NCBI RefSeq assembly: GCF_016055185.1
Contig: NZ_JAECVR010000001.1
Location: forward strand, 322,345-386,344
Reading direction: 5' to 3'
DNA: 64,000 bases
Origin: Paenactinomyces guangxiensis
GTDB lineage: Bacteria > Bacillota > Bacilli > Thermoactinomycetales > Thermoactinomycetaceae
The position numbers were made by a program, and so were the translations under genes. Shown piece by piece: positions 8,192 through 17,406 of the stretch; the first letter of the stretch is position 1; each line of letters starts with the position of its first letter. Below the pieces are notes generated by a model. That model was not told the DNA's origin. It did no database searches and was given only the letters and a program-made list of their open reading frames with translations.

Positions 8192-9796
8192 ATGAGATTT
8201 AAAAAGAAATATCTCAGTTTGCATGCGGCAATTGCTCTCTTTGTTTGTCTGGTCGTTATTTTAGCACTGTCAGTAACCGGAATTTTGATTGCCAGGGAAA
8301 TAGCATCTCAAACCGAGAAAAATCTGTCCGATAAAGCGATGAACATTGCGCGGATGGTAGCACATTCGCCAATGATCATTGAAGCGCTGGAAGGAAAGCG
8401 AGAAGAAGCGGAAATCCAGTCCTTGGCCAGTAAAATTCAGCACATGACGAACGTTCAATATATAGTCGTAATGGATATGAATCATATCCGAAATTCACAT
8501 CCCGATCCAACAAAAATCGGCAAACATTTTGTTGGTGGGGATGAAGCCGGGGCAATGAACGGGAAAGAATATATTTCCATTGCTGAAGGGACACTCGGAA
8601 GATCTTTGCGTGCATTTAAACCGATTCGCAACACCGAAGGAAAACAAATCGGCGTCGTAGCCGTCGGTATCCTGTTAAATAATGTTCAAGAAGCGATAAC
8701 AAAAAGTACACGTATTGTTTACATCGGAATCGGGTTCGGTATCCTGATTGGCATCTTCGGTGCTCTGGCATTAGCCAGAAAAATTAAAAATATTCTGTTT
8801 GGCCTGGAGCCGTTTCAGATTGCAAATTTATTCCAAGAGCGGAATGCCATGCTGGAGTCTGTTCGCGAAGGAATTTTAGCAGTGAACCAGGAAAGCAAAA
8901 TTATCCTGGCAAACACAGAAGCGGTTCGTATGTTTCAACGAGCTGGAATCTATGATCATCCAATCGGAAAACATGTGGAAGATTACCTCCCAAATTCCCG
9001 TTTGTCGCGGGTTCTGGAGAAAGGAACCCCGGAATACGACCAGGAACACGATTTAAATGGGATGACTCTTGTTGTAAACCGGGTCCCAGTCATCGTCCAA
9101 AATAAAGTGGTTGGGGCTTTGGCCACTTTCCGCGATAAAACAGAATTAAAGCAATTAGCGGAACAGTTGACAGGCGTGAAATTGTATGCAGAAGCACTTC
9201 GCGTGAAGACTCACGAATTTATGAATAAATTACATGTTATTTTGGGCATGGTGCATATCGGAGACTACGAGAAATTGTCATCATATATTCGTCAGATTAC
9301 AAACAAGTACCAAATGGAAATCGGCTCTGTGTCGCGCCTTGTCAAAGATCCTGTCTTAGCGGGATTTTTGCTTAGCAAACTAAGTTATGCCCGGGAGCAT
9401 GGCGTAAATCTTCACATTTCCGGAGAATGCTCGTTGCCATCCCCTAAACACCCCGAGATCGTCGATGAGTTAATTACGATTTTCGGCAATCTGATCGATA
9501 ACGGGATTGAAGCGGTGGAAAATCGCAAAAAGAAAGAAATTAATATATCTCTCGGATACGACGGAAAAGTATTTTCGTTATCCGTCAAAGACAGTGGAGG
9601 CGGAATACCCGAAGAACTGCGGGAGAAAATTTTTGAAAAAGGCTTCTCAACAAAAGGGGAAAACCGTGGCTACGGATTGTTTTTGGTACGACAAAGTGTT
9701 GAGAGATTGGCCGGTACTCTGACCTTGATATCAGATCCCAAATGGACAATATTTACGGTAGAACTGCCATATGAAGACGAGGATGAGAAACAGTGA
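8192..9796 (+). CDS. Sensor histidine kinase, DcuS/CitA type
   Basis: A 535-residue membrane kinase of the CitA/DcuS family, which senses C4-dicarboxylates or citrate outside the cell. The order is: TM1 (about residues 10-35), an extracytoplasmic PAS-like sensor domain, TM2 (about residues 168-195), a cytoplasmic PAS domain (ERNAMLESVREGILAVN), a SpoB-type dimerisation helix with the phospho-acceptor His341 in KTHEFMNKLH, and an ATPase domain with NLIDNGIEAV, DSGGGIP and GYGLFLV. I chose ATG 8192 because AAAGGGGTG precedes it; an earlier in-frame ATG at 8150 lacks a ribosome binding site. It overlaps the next gene by four bases. Confidence 0.92.
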   Translation: MRFKKKYLSLHAAIALFVCLVVILALSVTGILIAREIASQTEKNLSDKAMNIARMVAHSPMIIEALEGKREEAEIQSLASKIQHMTNVQYIVVMDMNHIRNSHPDPTKIGKHFVGGDEAGAMNGKEYISIAEGTLGRSLRAFKPIRNTEGKQIGVVAVGILLNNVQEAITKSTRIVYIGIGFGILIGIFGALALARKIKNILFGLEPFQIANLFQERNAMLESVREGILAVNQESKIILANTEAVRMFQRAGIYDHPIGKHVEDYLPNSRLSRVLEKGTPEYDQEHDLNGMTLVVNRVPVIVQNKVVGALATFRDKTELKQLAEQLTGVKLYAEALRVKTHEFMNKLHVILGMVHIGDYEKLSSYIRQITNKYQMEIGSVSRLVKDPVLAGFLLSKLSYAREHGVNLHISGECSLPSPKHPEIVDELITIFGNLIDNGIEAVENRKKKEINISLGYDGKVFSLSVKDSGGGIPEELREKIFEKGFSTKGENRGYGLFLVRQSVERLAGTLTLISDPKWTIFTVELPYEDEDEKQ

Positions 9797-10518
9797 TACG
9801 AGTACTGATTGTGGAAGATGATCCGATGGTAGCGGAAATTAACAAACGTTATCTCACATCTATACCCGAATTTACGTGTGTTGGAGTTGTATCAGATGTA
9901 TCCCAGGCATTGTTGTTTTTAGAAAGAAAACCAGCAGATCTGGTGTTGTTGGATATTTTCATGCCTGGAAAAAACGGCTTAGAATTGTTGACGGAAATCC
10001 GAAAAAAAGAGAAAAGTATTGATGTAATCGTTATTTCCGCGGCCAATGACATTCAAAACATCAAAAAATCACTGCGTCTTGGGGCTGTTGATTATTTGAT
10101 CAAGCCGTTTGAGTTTGAACGACTAAATTCCGCTTTAAGGATGTATCAAAAAGAACACGAATTCACGAAAGAACAAGAGGAATTAACCCAGGAAGATCTT
10201 GACAAACTTTTACTTTACCAGAACAAAACCGATTTAATTTCTCCGCAGCTTCCAAAAGGTTTGACTCAAAAGACATTACGCCACGTAGTGAACTCCATTT
10301 TTGAAATAAAAAGCAAAGGGTTTACGGCAGAAGAGCTTGCAGGTAAGGTTGGAATTACCCGCGTCTCCATCCGCAAATATTTGAAGTTTTTAACGGAAAT
10401 CGGATTTCTGTCCATTGACTTGAGCTATGGAACGGTCGGTCGTCCTGTTAATCAATATTATTTAAATGAACGAAATACCAAAAGAGTTGAGATATACTTA
10501 AAGGCACCCGGGATCTAG
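9793..10518 (+). CDS. Response regulator, DcuR/CitB type
   Basis: A 241-residue regulator that starts with GTG overlapping the kinase stop (GTGA). The receiver domain has the acidic pair ED at residues 8-9, the phospho-acceptor Asp54 in VLLDIFMPG and the conserved Lys in YLIKPFEFE. The C-terminal part (GFTAEELAGKVGITRVSIRKYL) is a helix-turn-helix of the CitT/DcuR type. The pair should control the adjacent symporter gene in response to external dicarboxylate. Confidence 0.92.
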   Translation: MIRVLIVEDDPMVAEINKRYLTSIPEFTCVGVVSDVSQALLFLERKPADLVLLDIFMPGKNGLELLTEIRKKEKSIDVIVISAANDIQNIKKSLRLGAVDYLIKPFEFERLNSALRMYQKEHEFTKEQEELTQEDLDKLLLYQNKTDLISPQLPKGLTQKTLRHVVNSIFEIKSKGFTAEELAGKVGITRVSIRKYLKFLTEIGFLSIDLSYGTVGRPVNQYYLNERNTKRVEIYLKAPGI

Positions 10519-10530
10519 CCGGGTGCTTTA
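10504..10530 (+). terminator. Terminator after the two-component pair
   Basis: GCACCCGG (10504-10511) pairs with CCGGGTGC (10519-10526) and is followed by a T-rich tract. The left arm lies in the last codons of the regulator gene. Confidence 0.75.
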
Positions 10531-10643
10531 CTTACTTTAGTTACAAAATAGTTTTCTTACTTACATATACTATACGAAATATCCAATCTCTCGTAACATA
10601 ATAGACAAAAATGATAGGAGGTGTTTTAAAAACTCAAGGATAA

Positions 10644-10658
10644 TTGAAAGCGGTTACG
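10644..10658 (+). promoter_or_regulatory. Candidate cre site (CcpA) upstream of the symporter
   Basis: The 15-mer TTGAAAGCGGTTACG matches the Bacillus cre consensus WTGNNANCGNWNNCW at all but the last base. It lies ~100 bases upstream of the symporter start. If functional, glucose would repress dicarboxylate uptake. Confidence 0.5.
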
Positions 10659-10759
10659 TATTTTGCAATTATATAGATTAGTTAAAGAATTATTAGAAGA
10701 AAACTAATTTGCAGGTCATATTTGGCTAATCATTATATTCAAAAGGAGAAGGAGAATCA

Positions 10760-12052
10760 GTGAAGAAAATTTTCAAAAACCTTACTTTCCAAGTTTTGAC
10801 GGCGATTGTACTGGCTGTTATTATCGGGGTTTTATGGCCGGATACAGCAGAAGAAATGAAACCTCTGGCTACTCTTTTTATTAACTTAATCAAAATGGTA
10901 ATTGCCCCCATTATCTTTCTAACCATTGTATTAGGGATTGCCAATATGGGGGATATGAAAAAAGTGGGTCGTGTAGGCGGGAAAGCACTGCTTTATTTTG
11001 AAATCGTTACCACGCTTGCTCTTCTCATTGGATTACTTGTAGCTAACATGGTTCAACCCGGAGCAGGTCTTAATGCTGACACATTGCAAAAAGGGGATGT
11101 TTCCGAATATACCGCTAAAGGTGAACAAATGGATTGGGTTGATTTTTTCATTCACATCGTTCCATCCAATGCATTTAAAGCATTTGCAGAGGGAGATATA
11201 TTACAAGTTGTCTTCTTTGCGGTGATATTCGGTTTTGCAATGGCTACATTAGGAGAGAAGGTTAAAAAGCCCATCCTTGACATATTGGAAAAATTATCCC
11301 AAGTCTTCTTTAAAATCATTGGCATGGTAATGCGAATCGCTCCAATCGGTGCTTTTGGAGGAATGGCTTTTACCATTGGAAAATATGGACTTTCTTCCAT
11401 GATTCCTCTTGCTAAATTAATGTTATCTGTCTATATTACCATGGCTCTGTTTATATTTGTTGTGTTAGCTGCGATCTGTCGAGTATATAAGTTTAGTTTG
11501 CTCAAATATTTACGGTACATTAAAGAAGAGCTTTTAATTGTACTGGGAACATCTTCATCAGAATCCGTATTGCCACGTATGCTGGATAAAATGGAAAAAT
11601 ATGGTTGTTCTAAATCGGTTACAGGCTTAGTTATTCCAACCGGGTATTCCTTTAATTTGGATGGCACCTCCATTTATCTGTCAATGGCTGCAATATTCTT
11701 AGCACAGGTCTTTAATATCGACTTAACCATCTGGCAACAGATCACCATTATCGGGATCTTAATGATTACTTCTAAAGGTGCCGCGGGGGTTACAGGCAGC
11801 GGATTTATCGTATTAGCTTCTACGCTGGCGGCGATGAAAACCATTCCGCTTGAGGGGTTAGCATTATTGCTTGGAGTAGACCGCTTTATGTCTGAGGCCA
11901 GAGCCATTACCAATCTAATTGGTAATGGAATTGCCACCATTGTCGTAGCAAAAAGCGAACAAGAGTTTAATGAGGAAAAATATACTCAGGCTAATTTGAA
12001 GCTGAAGAAAAAAACCCCCGGTTTCAAAAGTACACAGCAGACTGATTTCTAG
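10760..12052 (+). CDS. Dicarboxylate/amino acid:cation symporter (DAACS family)
   Basis: A 430-residue polytopic protein of the DctA/GltP family that takes up C4-dicarboxylates or glutamate/aspartate with H+ or Na+. The family hallmarks are all present: the Ser-rich hairpin ([12 protein letters not shown]), the NLDGTSIY motif, the second hairpin ([17 protein letters not shown]) and [17 protein letters not shown]. The start is GTG 10760 with AAGGAGAAGGAG upstream. With the DcuS/DcuR-like pair next door the most likely substrate is succinate, fumarate or malate (inference). A near-consensus cre site lies upstream. Confidence 0.92.
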   Translation: MKKIFKNLTFQVLTAIVLAVIIGVLWPDTAEEMKPLATLFINLIKMVIAPIIFLTIVLGIANMGDMKKVGRVGGKALLYFEIVTTLALLIGLLVANMVQPGAGLNADTLQKGDVSEYTAKGEQMDWVDFFIHIVPSNAFKAFAEGDILQVVFFAVIFGFAMATLGEKVKKPILDILEKLSQVFFKIIGMVMRIAPIGAFGGMAFTIGKYGLSSMIPLAKLMLSVYITMALFIFVVLAAICRVYKFSLLKYLRYIKEELLIVLGTSSSESVLPRMLDKMEKYGCSKSVTGLVIPTGYSFNLDGTSIYLSMAAIFLAQVFNIDLTIWQQITIIGILMITSKGAAGVTGSGFIVLASTLAAMKTIPLEGLALLLGVDRFMSEARAITNLIGNGIATIVVAKSEQEFNEEKYTQANLKLKKKTPGFKSTQQTDF

Positions 12053-12140
12053 GCAGTAAAAGGAGTCATTTTAGATCGCCCTTGTTCAAATTGTGATTAC
12101 CCAGAAACAATATTTCATGACATTCATGATGCCGCCTTTA

Positions 12141-12352
12141 TAGCAATAAAAAAGGTCCCAACACTGCCTAAAAAAATGCAAAAAGGCTGAAAATGTACGG
12201 GCTTATTTGCAATAATAAAAATAATATTCCCAGCAGAACCGATACCAATTCTGACCGGATCAGCCGTCGTGATTAAGGCTCTCCACACTGGAACTCCCCC
12301 ATATGGGAACAGTTTACCCATAAGATTATGAAAAAAGAGCTTCTTTATGTCC
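12141..12352 (-). pseudogene. Decayed duplicate of the 5' end of the AI-2E permease gene
   Basis: This is the right copy of the direct repeat at 7736-7952. It still encodes recognisable pieces of the permease N-terminus on the minus strand, such as the PVHFQPFCIFLGSVGTFFIAI segment opposite RGLFAFFKAVLGPFFIAM. Small indels and substitutions have removed the reading frame and the start. It covers the first ~50 codons and the 5' untranslated region only, and stops abruptly at both ends. Confidence 0.8.
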
Positions 12353-12370
12353 AATAAACCCCCTTATATA

Positions 12371-12418
12371 AAAAACTCAGCGTCCAAACATTTGTTATGT
12401 TCGCACGCTGAGTTTTTT
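12371..12418. terminator. Bidirectional terminator
   Basis: AAAACTCAGCGT (12372-12383) pairs with ACGCTGAGTTTT (12405-12416), with a 21-base loop and A/T tracts on both sides. It separates the dicarboxylate cassette from the following small gene. Confidence 0.8.
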
Positions 12419-12488
12419 ATATACTGTAAATGATTAGACAGTCGATCAAACACGATAACTGGTATCATCATCATCTTCAGGGAGGAAA

Positions 12489-12698
12489 TTAAAGATCCTC
12501 ATAAAAGTCATCCTCACTTTCTTTTAATTCAAATTGGAGGGAGTACATTTTTTTTGTGCACATTGTATGCTCTTCCTCTTGTTCAAGATTATCATAACAC
12601 TTAGCCAATTTGAACCAGACTTTAGAATTAACTAATGGTAACAATTGAAAAAACCGGATTCTTCGTTCTGCTTTCTCAATTTCATCTGACAATTCCAA
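12489..12698 (-). CDS. Short acidic hypothetical protein, possibly a gene remnant
   Basis: About 69 residues, acidic, helical, ending ELKESEDDFYEDL. The only start codons are TTG at 12698 and 12692, and neither has a ribosome binding site. The frame stays open for about 15 codons upstream without any start, so this may be the 3' end of a gene whose front was lost. I do not recognise the family. Confidence 0.3.
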   Translation of the reverse strand: MELSDEIEKAERRIRFFQLLPLVNSKVWFKLAKCYDNLEQEEEHTMCTKKMYSLQFELKESEDDFYEDL

Positions 12699-12853
12699 TT
12701 CGGGGATTAAATCGGCGGAAATATTGATTAATTTTGATAATTGTTATTATAATTTAAGTGATCTTTCGATTCATGAGTTTGTAATAACAGGTGTCAATGG
12801 ATGGATACCAAAAAACTTTTTAAACTGCTTAATAAAAAAATGAGGCGATTTTC

Positions 12854-13177
12854 GTGTTGAAGCTGAAAGTTGAGGGGCCAGAAGGAGAGGTACAAGCCTT
12901 TATGAACGACTTTACCAATAACCCCCAATGTTCGATCAAATCCTGTTCACAACCGTTTCAAAATGACTATTTGGAAAACGACGAAACCAATTCATTTTGC
13001 TATTTTGACTACCATCCGTTACATGAAATCGGAAAAGCGATGGTGGTAACATTCCAGACTCAAAATGGCGAAGATCTCACTTTCAGTCTGGAATACGGCA
13101 AAGTCATTCGGGTCGGCAATATCGTACATATCACTGGGAAGATATCAAGTTTTCTTCCTCAAATTGCGGGATGGTGA
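12854..13177 (+). CDS. Hypothetical protein (107 aa)
   Basis: The protein begins with MLKLKVEGPEGEVQAFMNDF, then CSIKSCSQPF. That opening looks like small Bacillales proteins that begin with a beta strand and a helix (DUF3970-like, uncertain). The second half (MVVTFQTQNGEDLTF and following) is beta-rich and unlike that family. The start is GTG 12854 with TGAGGCG upstream. It is the only plus-strand gene in a minus-strand stretch. No function is proposed. Confidence 0.5.
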   Translation: MLKLKVEGPEGEVQAFMNDFTNNPQCSIKSCSQPFQNDYLENDETNSFCYFDYHPLHEIGKAMVVTFQTQNGEDLTFSLEYGKVIRVGNIVHITGKISSFLPQIAGW

Positions 13178-13364
13178 ATCTGATGTGTAAGGGTGTTGCT
13201 TTGGCGTAAAAAAATGAATCATGCACCACATTAAAATTACTTTTATCAAAGATATCAAACTTTTGAGGCATTACTTACTGAACTGGGAAGACTCTGATAC
13301 TTTTCAGGATAATAGTTAAAATCATTCTATAAAAATCGATTTTTGTTGCCAGCCGCACAAAGAA

Positions 13365-13389
13365 ACCTCCGGACGAAAAGTCCAGAGGT
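13365..13389 (-). terminator. Terminator of the recD2-yrrD-type gene group
   Basis: ACCTCCGGAC and GTCCAGAGGT form a hairpin with one mismatch and a five-base loop. Read on the minus strand it follows the stop of the 68-residue membrane protein gene and is followed by a T-rich stretch. Confidence 0.65.
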
Positions 13390-13397
13390 CACCAGGA

Positions 13398-13604
13398 TTA
13401 CCTCACCAGTTGGAAGCGACGTAACCATTGTCTGCTCATCGCCTTGGAAAATATACGGTCGAAGAACATGTTACGCCTTAATCCCCTCCAGAATGATGCC
13501 GTCCATCTAATCATTTCTCTTTTGTTTCTGGACCGTATCATTCGGGATGCAAGGAAAGCCAACAAGCTTCCAAAAAGGATTGTGGCAATGGTTTGCCGGC
13601 TCAT
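13398..13604 (-). CDS. Small single-span membrane protein
   Basis: A 68-residue protein with one N-terminal membrane segment (TIATILFGSLLAFLASRMI) and a strongly basic tail rich in Arg and Trp. ATG 13604 has a strong ribosome binding site (GGGGGGAG). It lies 23 bases downstream of the zinc-ribbon gene on the same strand, so the two are probably co-transcribed. The family is unknown to me. Confidence 0.6.
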   Translation of the reverse strand: MSRQTIATILFGSLLAFLASRMIRSRNKREMIRWTASFWRGLRRNMFFDRIFSKAMSRQWLRRFQLVR

Positions 13605-13627
13605 GAATCTCCCCCCTTGGTACTTGA

Positions 13628-13828
13628 TCAGACCAAATAAGACTGGTCAGGATCATCAAGAAACAGGTCGTTTAACGAACTCAGGCTCCCATCTTCTTCC
13701 ACTTGATAAACAGAGGAGATGCGGTCGTTTTCTGTTGTTATTTCAACAAAACAATGCCAACAGTAAAGTTGGTTTGTTCCTACTTTTCCCAGGTCGTGTG
13801 AATTGCAGTTCGGACATCGAAAAAGCAC
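13628..13828 (-). CDS. Small zinc-ribbon protein
   Basis: A 66-residue protein with two CxxC knuckles, CPNC and CWHC, twelve to fifteen residues apart, followed by an acidic tail. This is the layout of a zinc ribbon. GTG 13828 follows GGAAGGGAAG. It sits 15 bases after the PRC-barrel gene. The role is unknown; nucleic-acid or protein binding are both possible. Confidence 0.6.
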   Translation of the reverse strand: MLFRCPNCNSHDLGKVGTNQLYCWHCFVEITTENDRISSVYQVEEDGSLSSLNDLFLDDPDQSYLV

Positions 13829-13843
13829 GGGTCTTCCCTTCCT

Positions 13844-14347
13844 TTATCTGGCATCCTGTACTTGAACTTGATCAGCCGGTGCGATCAAAACATCTTCTCC
13901 CCAGATGAGGGGCTGAGACGATTTAAGCATTTTACGCCCTTGTCTGAGGTCACTCAAAATACCGTCCGAGATTTCGTACCCTATTAGGGTCCCCATCTCT
14001 TCCAAAAAATAGACATTTTCAATCATGCCGATTTCATAACCGTTGGATAAAAGCACGGAACGCCCTTTTAATTTTTTTTGCCCTGACAGGATGCCAGTCC
14101 ACTGTTCTACGATCGGGTCGAGGGGAAGAATGGCATCTTTGTTGTCCACAATCACTGCATCCTTACCGATGGATGTGACACGATCAGCAGGAATGTACCT
14201 CCGTTTTTTGAAGAAAGAACCATTTTCGACCAGCAATCCCCTCAGCTGTTGGGAACCATCAAACAGAAGATCACAAACCGTTCCAAGCTTTTTGCCAGAA
14301 TGTAGATGAACGACGGAAAGACCAATCACTTCCTGGGATTTGCGCAA
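13844..14347 (-). CDS. PRC-barrel domain protein (YrrD-like)
   Basis: About 167 residues with two PRC-barrel repeats: GLSVVHLHSGKKLGTVCDLLFD, then LKGRSVLLSNGYEIGMIENVYF. Each is a small beta-barrel found in photosynthetic reaction centre H subunit and in RimM. I prefer TTG 14347, which has GGGAGG eight bases upstream and matches the length of B. subtilis YrrD. The longer in-frame ATG at 14419 has no ribosome binding site. B. subtilis yrrD is also adjacent to yrrC (recD2). Confidence 0.72.
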   Translation of the reverse strand: MRKSQEVIGLSVVHLHSGKKLGTVCDLLFDGSQQLRGLLVENGSFFKKRRYIPADRVTSIGKDAVIVDNKDAILPLDPIVEQWTGILSGQKKLKGRSVLLSNGYEIGMIENVYFLEEMGTLIGYEISDGILSDLRQGRKMLKSSQPLIWGEDVLIAPADQVQVQDAR

Positions 14348-14439
14348 AGGAATCAGCCTCCCTTCGCTATTCTTAGTATGGTTTAGCGTTCGGAAGGCAT
14401 GTAGGGTACTTGTTACCATTTAACGCATCATGCTTCACG

Positions 14440-16698
14440 TTACCACTCTTCTTCAATCAAATCCTGTAAACGGCTGTTTCGCTCTTCGCCTTTTTGATGT
14501 TTGATGCCCTCCACAAAGGCATCCTTTTCTCCACACATGATCAGATAAGATTTGCTTCTGGTGATTCCCGTATAAATCAGATTTCGCTTTAACATACGAC
14601 GATAAGCGTGTAAAACGGGAAAAACAACAATCGCAAATTCAGAACCCTGCGCTTTGTGGACAGAACAAGCATAAGCCAGGGAAATTTGGTTGAGCTGGCT
14701 CTTTTTGTAAGGAACTTCCAGGCGGTCATACTGTACCCACAGAGCCGGACGGTCAGGCCCGGCCTGTTCATCAATCGCAGAGACAATCCCCATATCCCCA
14801 TTGTAGATAGGATGTTCGGGGTGATTGACCAGTTGCAGCACTTTATCGCCGAGACGAAAAGTCCACTCTCCCCAGGACACCTCTTTTTTGCCGGGGTCTC
14901 TGGGGTTCAGCGCCTGTTGAATCTCCTGGTTTATACGGTCCACACCAGCCGGCCCTTTGTAAATCGGGGCTAATACCTGCACATCGAACAAAGTATACCC
15001 TTTTTGAATTGCATTTACCACTGTTTGCAAAATAATCGAAACCGCCTGGTCCCTCTTGCAGGGAAAAAAGCGCCGGTCCGACTGCGGTATTAGCAGATCA
15101 TCAGGCGTCTCTCCGTTTTTCAGGGCATGAGCGAGCCGAATGATGGAGGAGCCTTCTGCTTGCCGGAATATCTCCGTCAATTCAACTCTGGGGATCTCTT
15201 TGACTTGAAGCAAATGGTGCAGTACCTGGCCGGGCCCCACTGAGGGAAGCTGATCCTGATCACCAACCAATATCACTTGCATCCCCCTGGGGATGGCGCG
15301 GAATAGTTGATTTGCCAGCCAGATATCCAACATGGAAACTTCGTCAACGATTAAAAGTGAACCCTCAATGGGGGCATCGGCATGATGCTCAAAAAAATCC
15401 CCCTTCCATCCGAGGAGACGGTGAATGGTCATCGCCGGCAATCCCGTTGCTTCCGCCATCCGCTTGGCTGCCCTTCCGGTCGGAGCCGCCAGGCGAATGG
15501 GAAATGGTTTTTCTGTTCCTTTATAATCATTGGGGTTGATGGAACACTCATGCAACTGGGCAAACATCTGGCAAATTCCCCGGATTACAGTCGTTTTGCC
15601 AGTTCCGGGCCCGCCTGTCAAAATCATCAGTGGGGAGGAAAGAGCGGTAATCATCGCTTCTCGTTGCCGATCTGCATAGCTGATATTCCACTCTTCCTCC
15701 ACTTCGCCGACAACCCGGTAGAGATCGGCGACAGGAAAATCGGTCTCCATTTCCTGTTCTAACAGATCTTTTACCCGCATGGCGAGGCCGTATTCAGCGT
15801 AATAAAGAGAAGGCAGGTAATAGCGGTCTTCTTCATTGATCACCCGCTCTTCATCCACCATTTGCGCTAAAGACTGCTTGCGCTCCTCATCGGTAAAAAG
15901 CTCAGCTGCACTTTCTCCCAATAGTTCATTCACTTCATCGTTCAGCTGATCCCAAGTGAGATAAACATGTCCCTGTGATAATGAGGATTCCTTGATTGCA
16001 AACATCACTGCCGCTTGAAACCGTTCCGGAGAATCTTCACTTAAGCCTTGCTGACGGGCAATTTCGTCTGCGCGGCGAAATCCCACCCCGTCGATGTCAT
16101 CAATCAAACGATAAGGGTTTTCCTTAATAAGGGAAATGGTTTGTTGTTTATATGTTTGCACAATTTTTAAGGCCAGGGCAGGTCCGATCCCGAATTGATA
16201 CAAAAATACCATCGCCTGTTCCAGAGCATGGTGCTCATGCAAACTATCTGCAATCTTTTGTGCCCGGGCAGAGGTAACCCCTTTAATTTCCGTCAGCACT
16301 TCAGGATTTACTGCGATTTTTTCAAGCGTCTCCGTTCCCAAATGCTCCACAATTTTTTCTGCTGTTTTTTTCCCAACCCCTTCAAACAGTCCGCTGGACA
16401 GATACTTAATAATAGCCTCTTTGGACCGCGGAAGCTCCTTCTTAGTCCGATTCACATGATATTGCCGGCCGAATTTGGGATGTTCCCTCCACTCTCCGTA
16501 ACAGGTATACACTTCATCCTCATGGGGACGCAAAAAATGTCCCACCACTGTGATCTCCTCTTCATCCAATGAGTCAGAAGCTTCTGTTACCTGCATGAGA
16601 TAAACGCCATATCCGTTTTCTTCGTTATAAAAGATCTCTTGCACAAAGGACCCTTTGACAAAGCTTTCAGTGAAAAGGTCTAATTGCGATTGGCTCAT
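14440..16698 (-). CDS. recD2: ATP-dependent 5'-3' DNA helicase RecD2
   Basis: A 752-residue superfamily 1 helicase of the RecD2/YrrC type, which acts without RecBC and helps replication forks and mismatch repair in Bacillus. An N-terminal OB-like region and helix-hairpin-helix repeats (GLFEGVGKKTAEKIVEHLG and relatives) precede the helicase core. The core has Walker A GGPGTGKTT, Walker B IVDEVSMLD, QLPSVGPGQ and the C-terminal VHKAQGSEF motif. ATG 16698 follows AAGGTGTGAGGAG; earlier in-frame ATGs at 16758 and 16716 have weaker sites. Confidence 0.94.
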   Translation of the reverse strand: MSQSQLDLFTESFVKGSFVQEIFYNEENGYGVYLMQVTEASDSLDEEEITVVGHFLRPHEDEVYTCYGEWREHPKFGRQYHVNRTKKELPRSKEAIIKYLSSGLFEGVGKKTAEKIVEHLGTETLEKIAVNPEVLTEIKGVTSARAQKIADSLHEHHALEQAMVFLYQFGIGPALALKIVQTYKQQTISLIKENPYRLIDDIDGVGFRRADEIARQQGLSEDSPERFQAAVMFAIKESSLSQGHVYLTWDQLNDEVNELLGESAAELFTDEERKQSLAQMVDEERVINEEDRYYLPSLYYAEYGLAMRVKDLLEQEMETDFPVADLYRVVGEVEEEWNISYADRQREAMITALSSPLMILTGGPGTGKTTVIRGICQMFAQLHECSINPNDYKGTEKPFPIRLAAPTGRAAKRMAEATGLPAMTIHRLLGWKGDFFEHHADAPIEGSLLIVDEVSMLDIWLANQLFRAIPRGMQVILVGDQDQLPSVGPGQVLHHLLQVKEIPRVELTEIFRQAEGSSIIRLAHALKNGETPDDLLIPQSDRRFFPCKRDQAVSIILQTVVNAIQKGYTLFDVQVLAPIYKGPAGVDRINQEIQQALNPRDPGKKEVSWGEWTFRLGDKVLQLVNHPEHPIYNGDMGIVSAIDEQAGPDRPALWVQYDRLEVPYKKSQLNQISLAYACSVHKAQGSEFAIVVFPVLHAYRRMLKRNLIYTGITRSKSYLIMCGEKDAFVEGIKHQKGEERNSRLQDLIEEEW

Positions 16699-16758
16699 CT
16701 CCTCACACCTTTTCATCCATGCATGATTGAAAAAATGACCCCATTTGAGGTCATTCAA

Positions 16759-16914
16759 AGGCTGACGACAAAAAGATTATGTCCGGTCAGGGACTCTCCG
16801 GGCAAAGCAGGAGTCCCCCCTGCGCGGGCAGAAGTTCTAAGAGCGAAAATGCGGGAAGGGTTCCCACTGTTAGATGAGACTTTGTCCATCCATTCTTGCG
16901 TTATTTCAATCTGA
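16759..16914. repeat. Non-coding stretch with hairpin and dispersed motif
   Basis: GGGACTC (16790-16796) pairs with GAGTCCC (16811-16817). Then the 14-mer AGAAGTTCTAAGAG follows (16830-16843). The same 14-mer recurs at 51196-51209 in another gene-free region, again just after a GC-rich, hairpin-prone stretch. This is consistent with a dispersed element or the scar of a transposon right end, but no family can be named. Confidence 0.4.
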
Positions 16915-17406
16915 CTAGCGGTCAAAGTCTTCTTTCATTTCGTTGAGAACCGTTTCCATAGCACATTCGGCTGAGCAAAACTGACTCTGTTCCTGCCCCG
17001 CATCCCAGTCTCGGCGGACAGGGTCAGCCGGGTTAAATTCATGTTCACAACAGCGGCAGCGCTTTGTCTGTATGACCTGATTCAACCCGTCCTGAAGTTG
17101 AACCATTTTCTTTTCGTCCAGTTGTAGGAAATCGGCGATAAATGCTGTTATCTCTTGTTTGTCAGAAAAATATGCCGGATCTTCATGCGCGTAGTTCTGT
17201 GGGTTCCACCAGGCCCAGCGCCCATCTGACAAATGGGTGACATAGTATTGATCTACAACCAGTTCCGAAGCCTGCTCCAGACGTTCAAAGGAAGGAAAAC
17301 CCAGTTCTGCCGCCAAGTTATCCGCCAGAGCCCGGTCAATATCGTCAAGAACAGTCTTCCAATCGATATTATCAAGCTCTTTTTCCCAGTCCTCCATCTC
17401 TTTCAT
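16915..17406 (-). CDS. Hypothetical protein with C-terminal zinc-binding cysteines
   Basis: About 163 residues. The first two thirds are acidic and include RWAWWNPQNYAHEDPAYF. The C-terminal third has CRCCEHEF and FCSAECAME, a Cys arrangement that would bind one zinc in a treble-clef-like finger. ATG 17406 follows AGAGGAG at a slightly long distance; an upstream start at 17454 is possible. It occupies the place where B. subtilis has yrrB and trmU between recD2 and iscS. I do not recognise the family. Confidence 0.6.
   Translation of the reverse strand: MKEMEDWEKELDNIDWKTVLDDIDRALADNLAAELGFPSFERLEQASELVVDQYYVTHLSDGRWAWWNPQNYAHEDPAYFSDKQEITAFIADFLQLDEKKMVQLQDGLNQVIQTKRCRCCEHEFNPADPVRRDWDAGQEQSQFCSAECAMETVLNEMKEDFDR

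Noticed and set aside
13217-13317. A 32-codon frame beginning MHHIKITF in the gap after the 107-residue gene
   Set aside because: No ribosome binding site and no recognisable pattern; probably chance.
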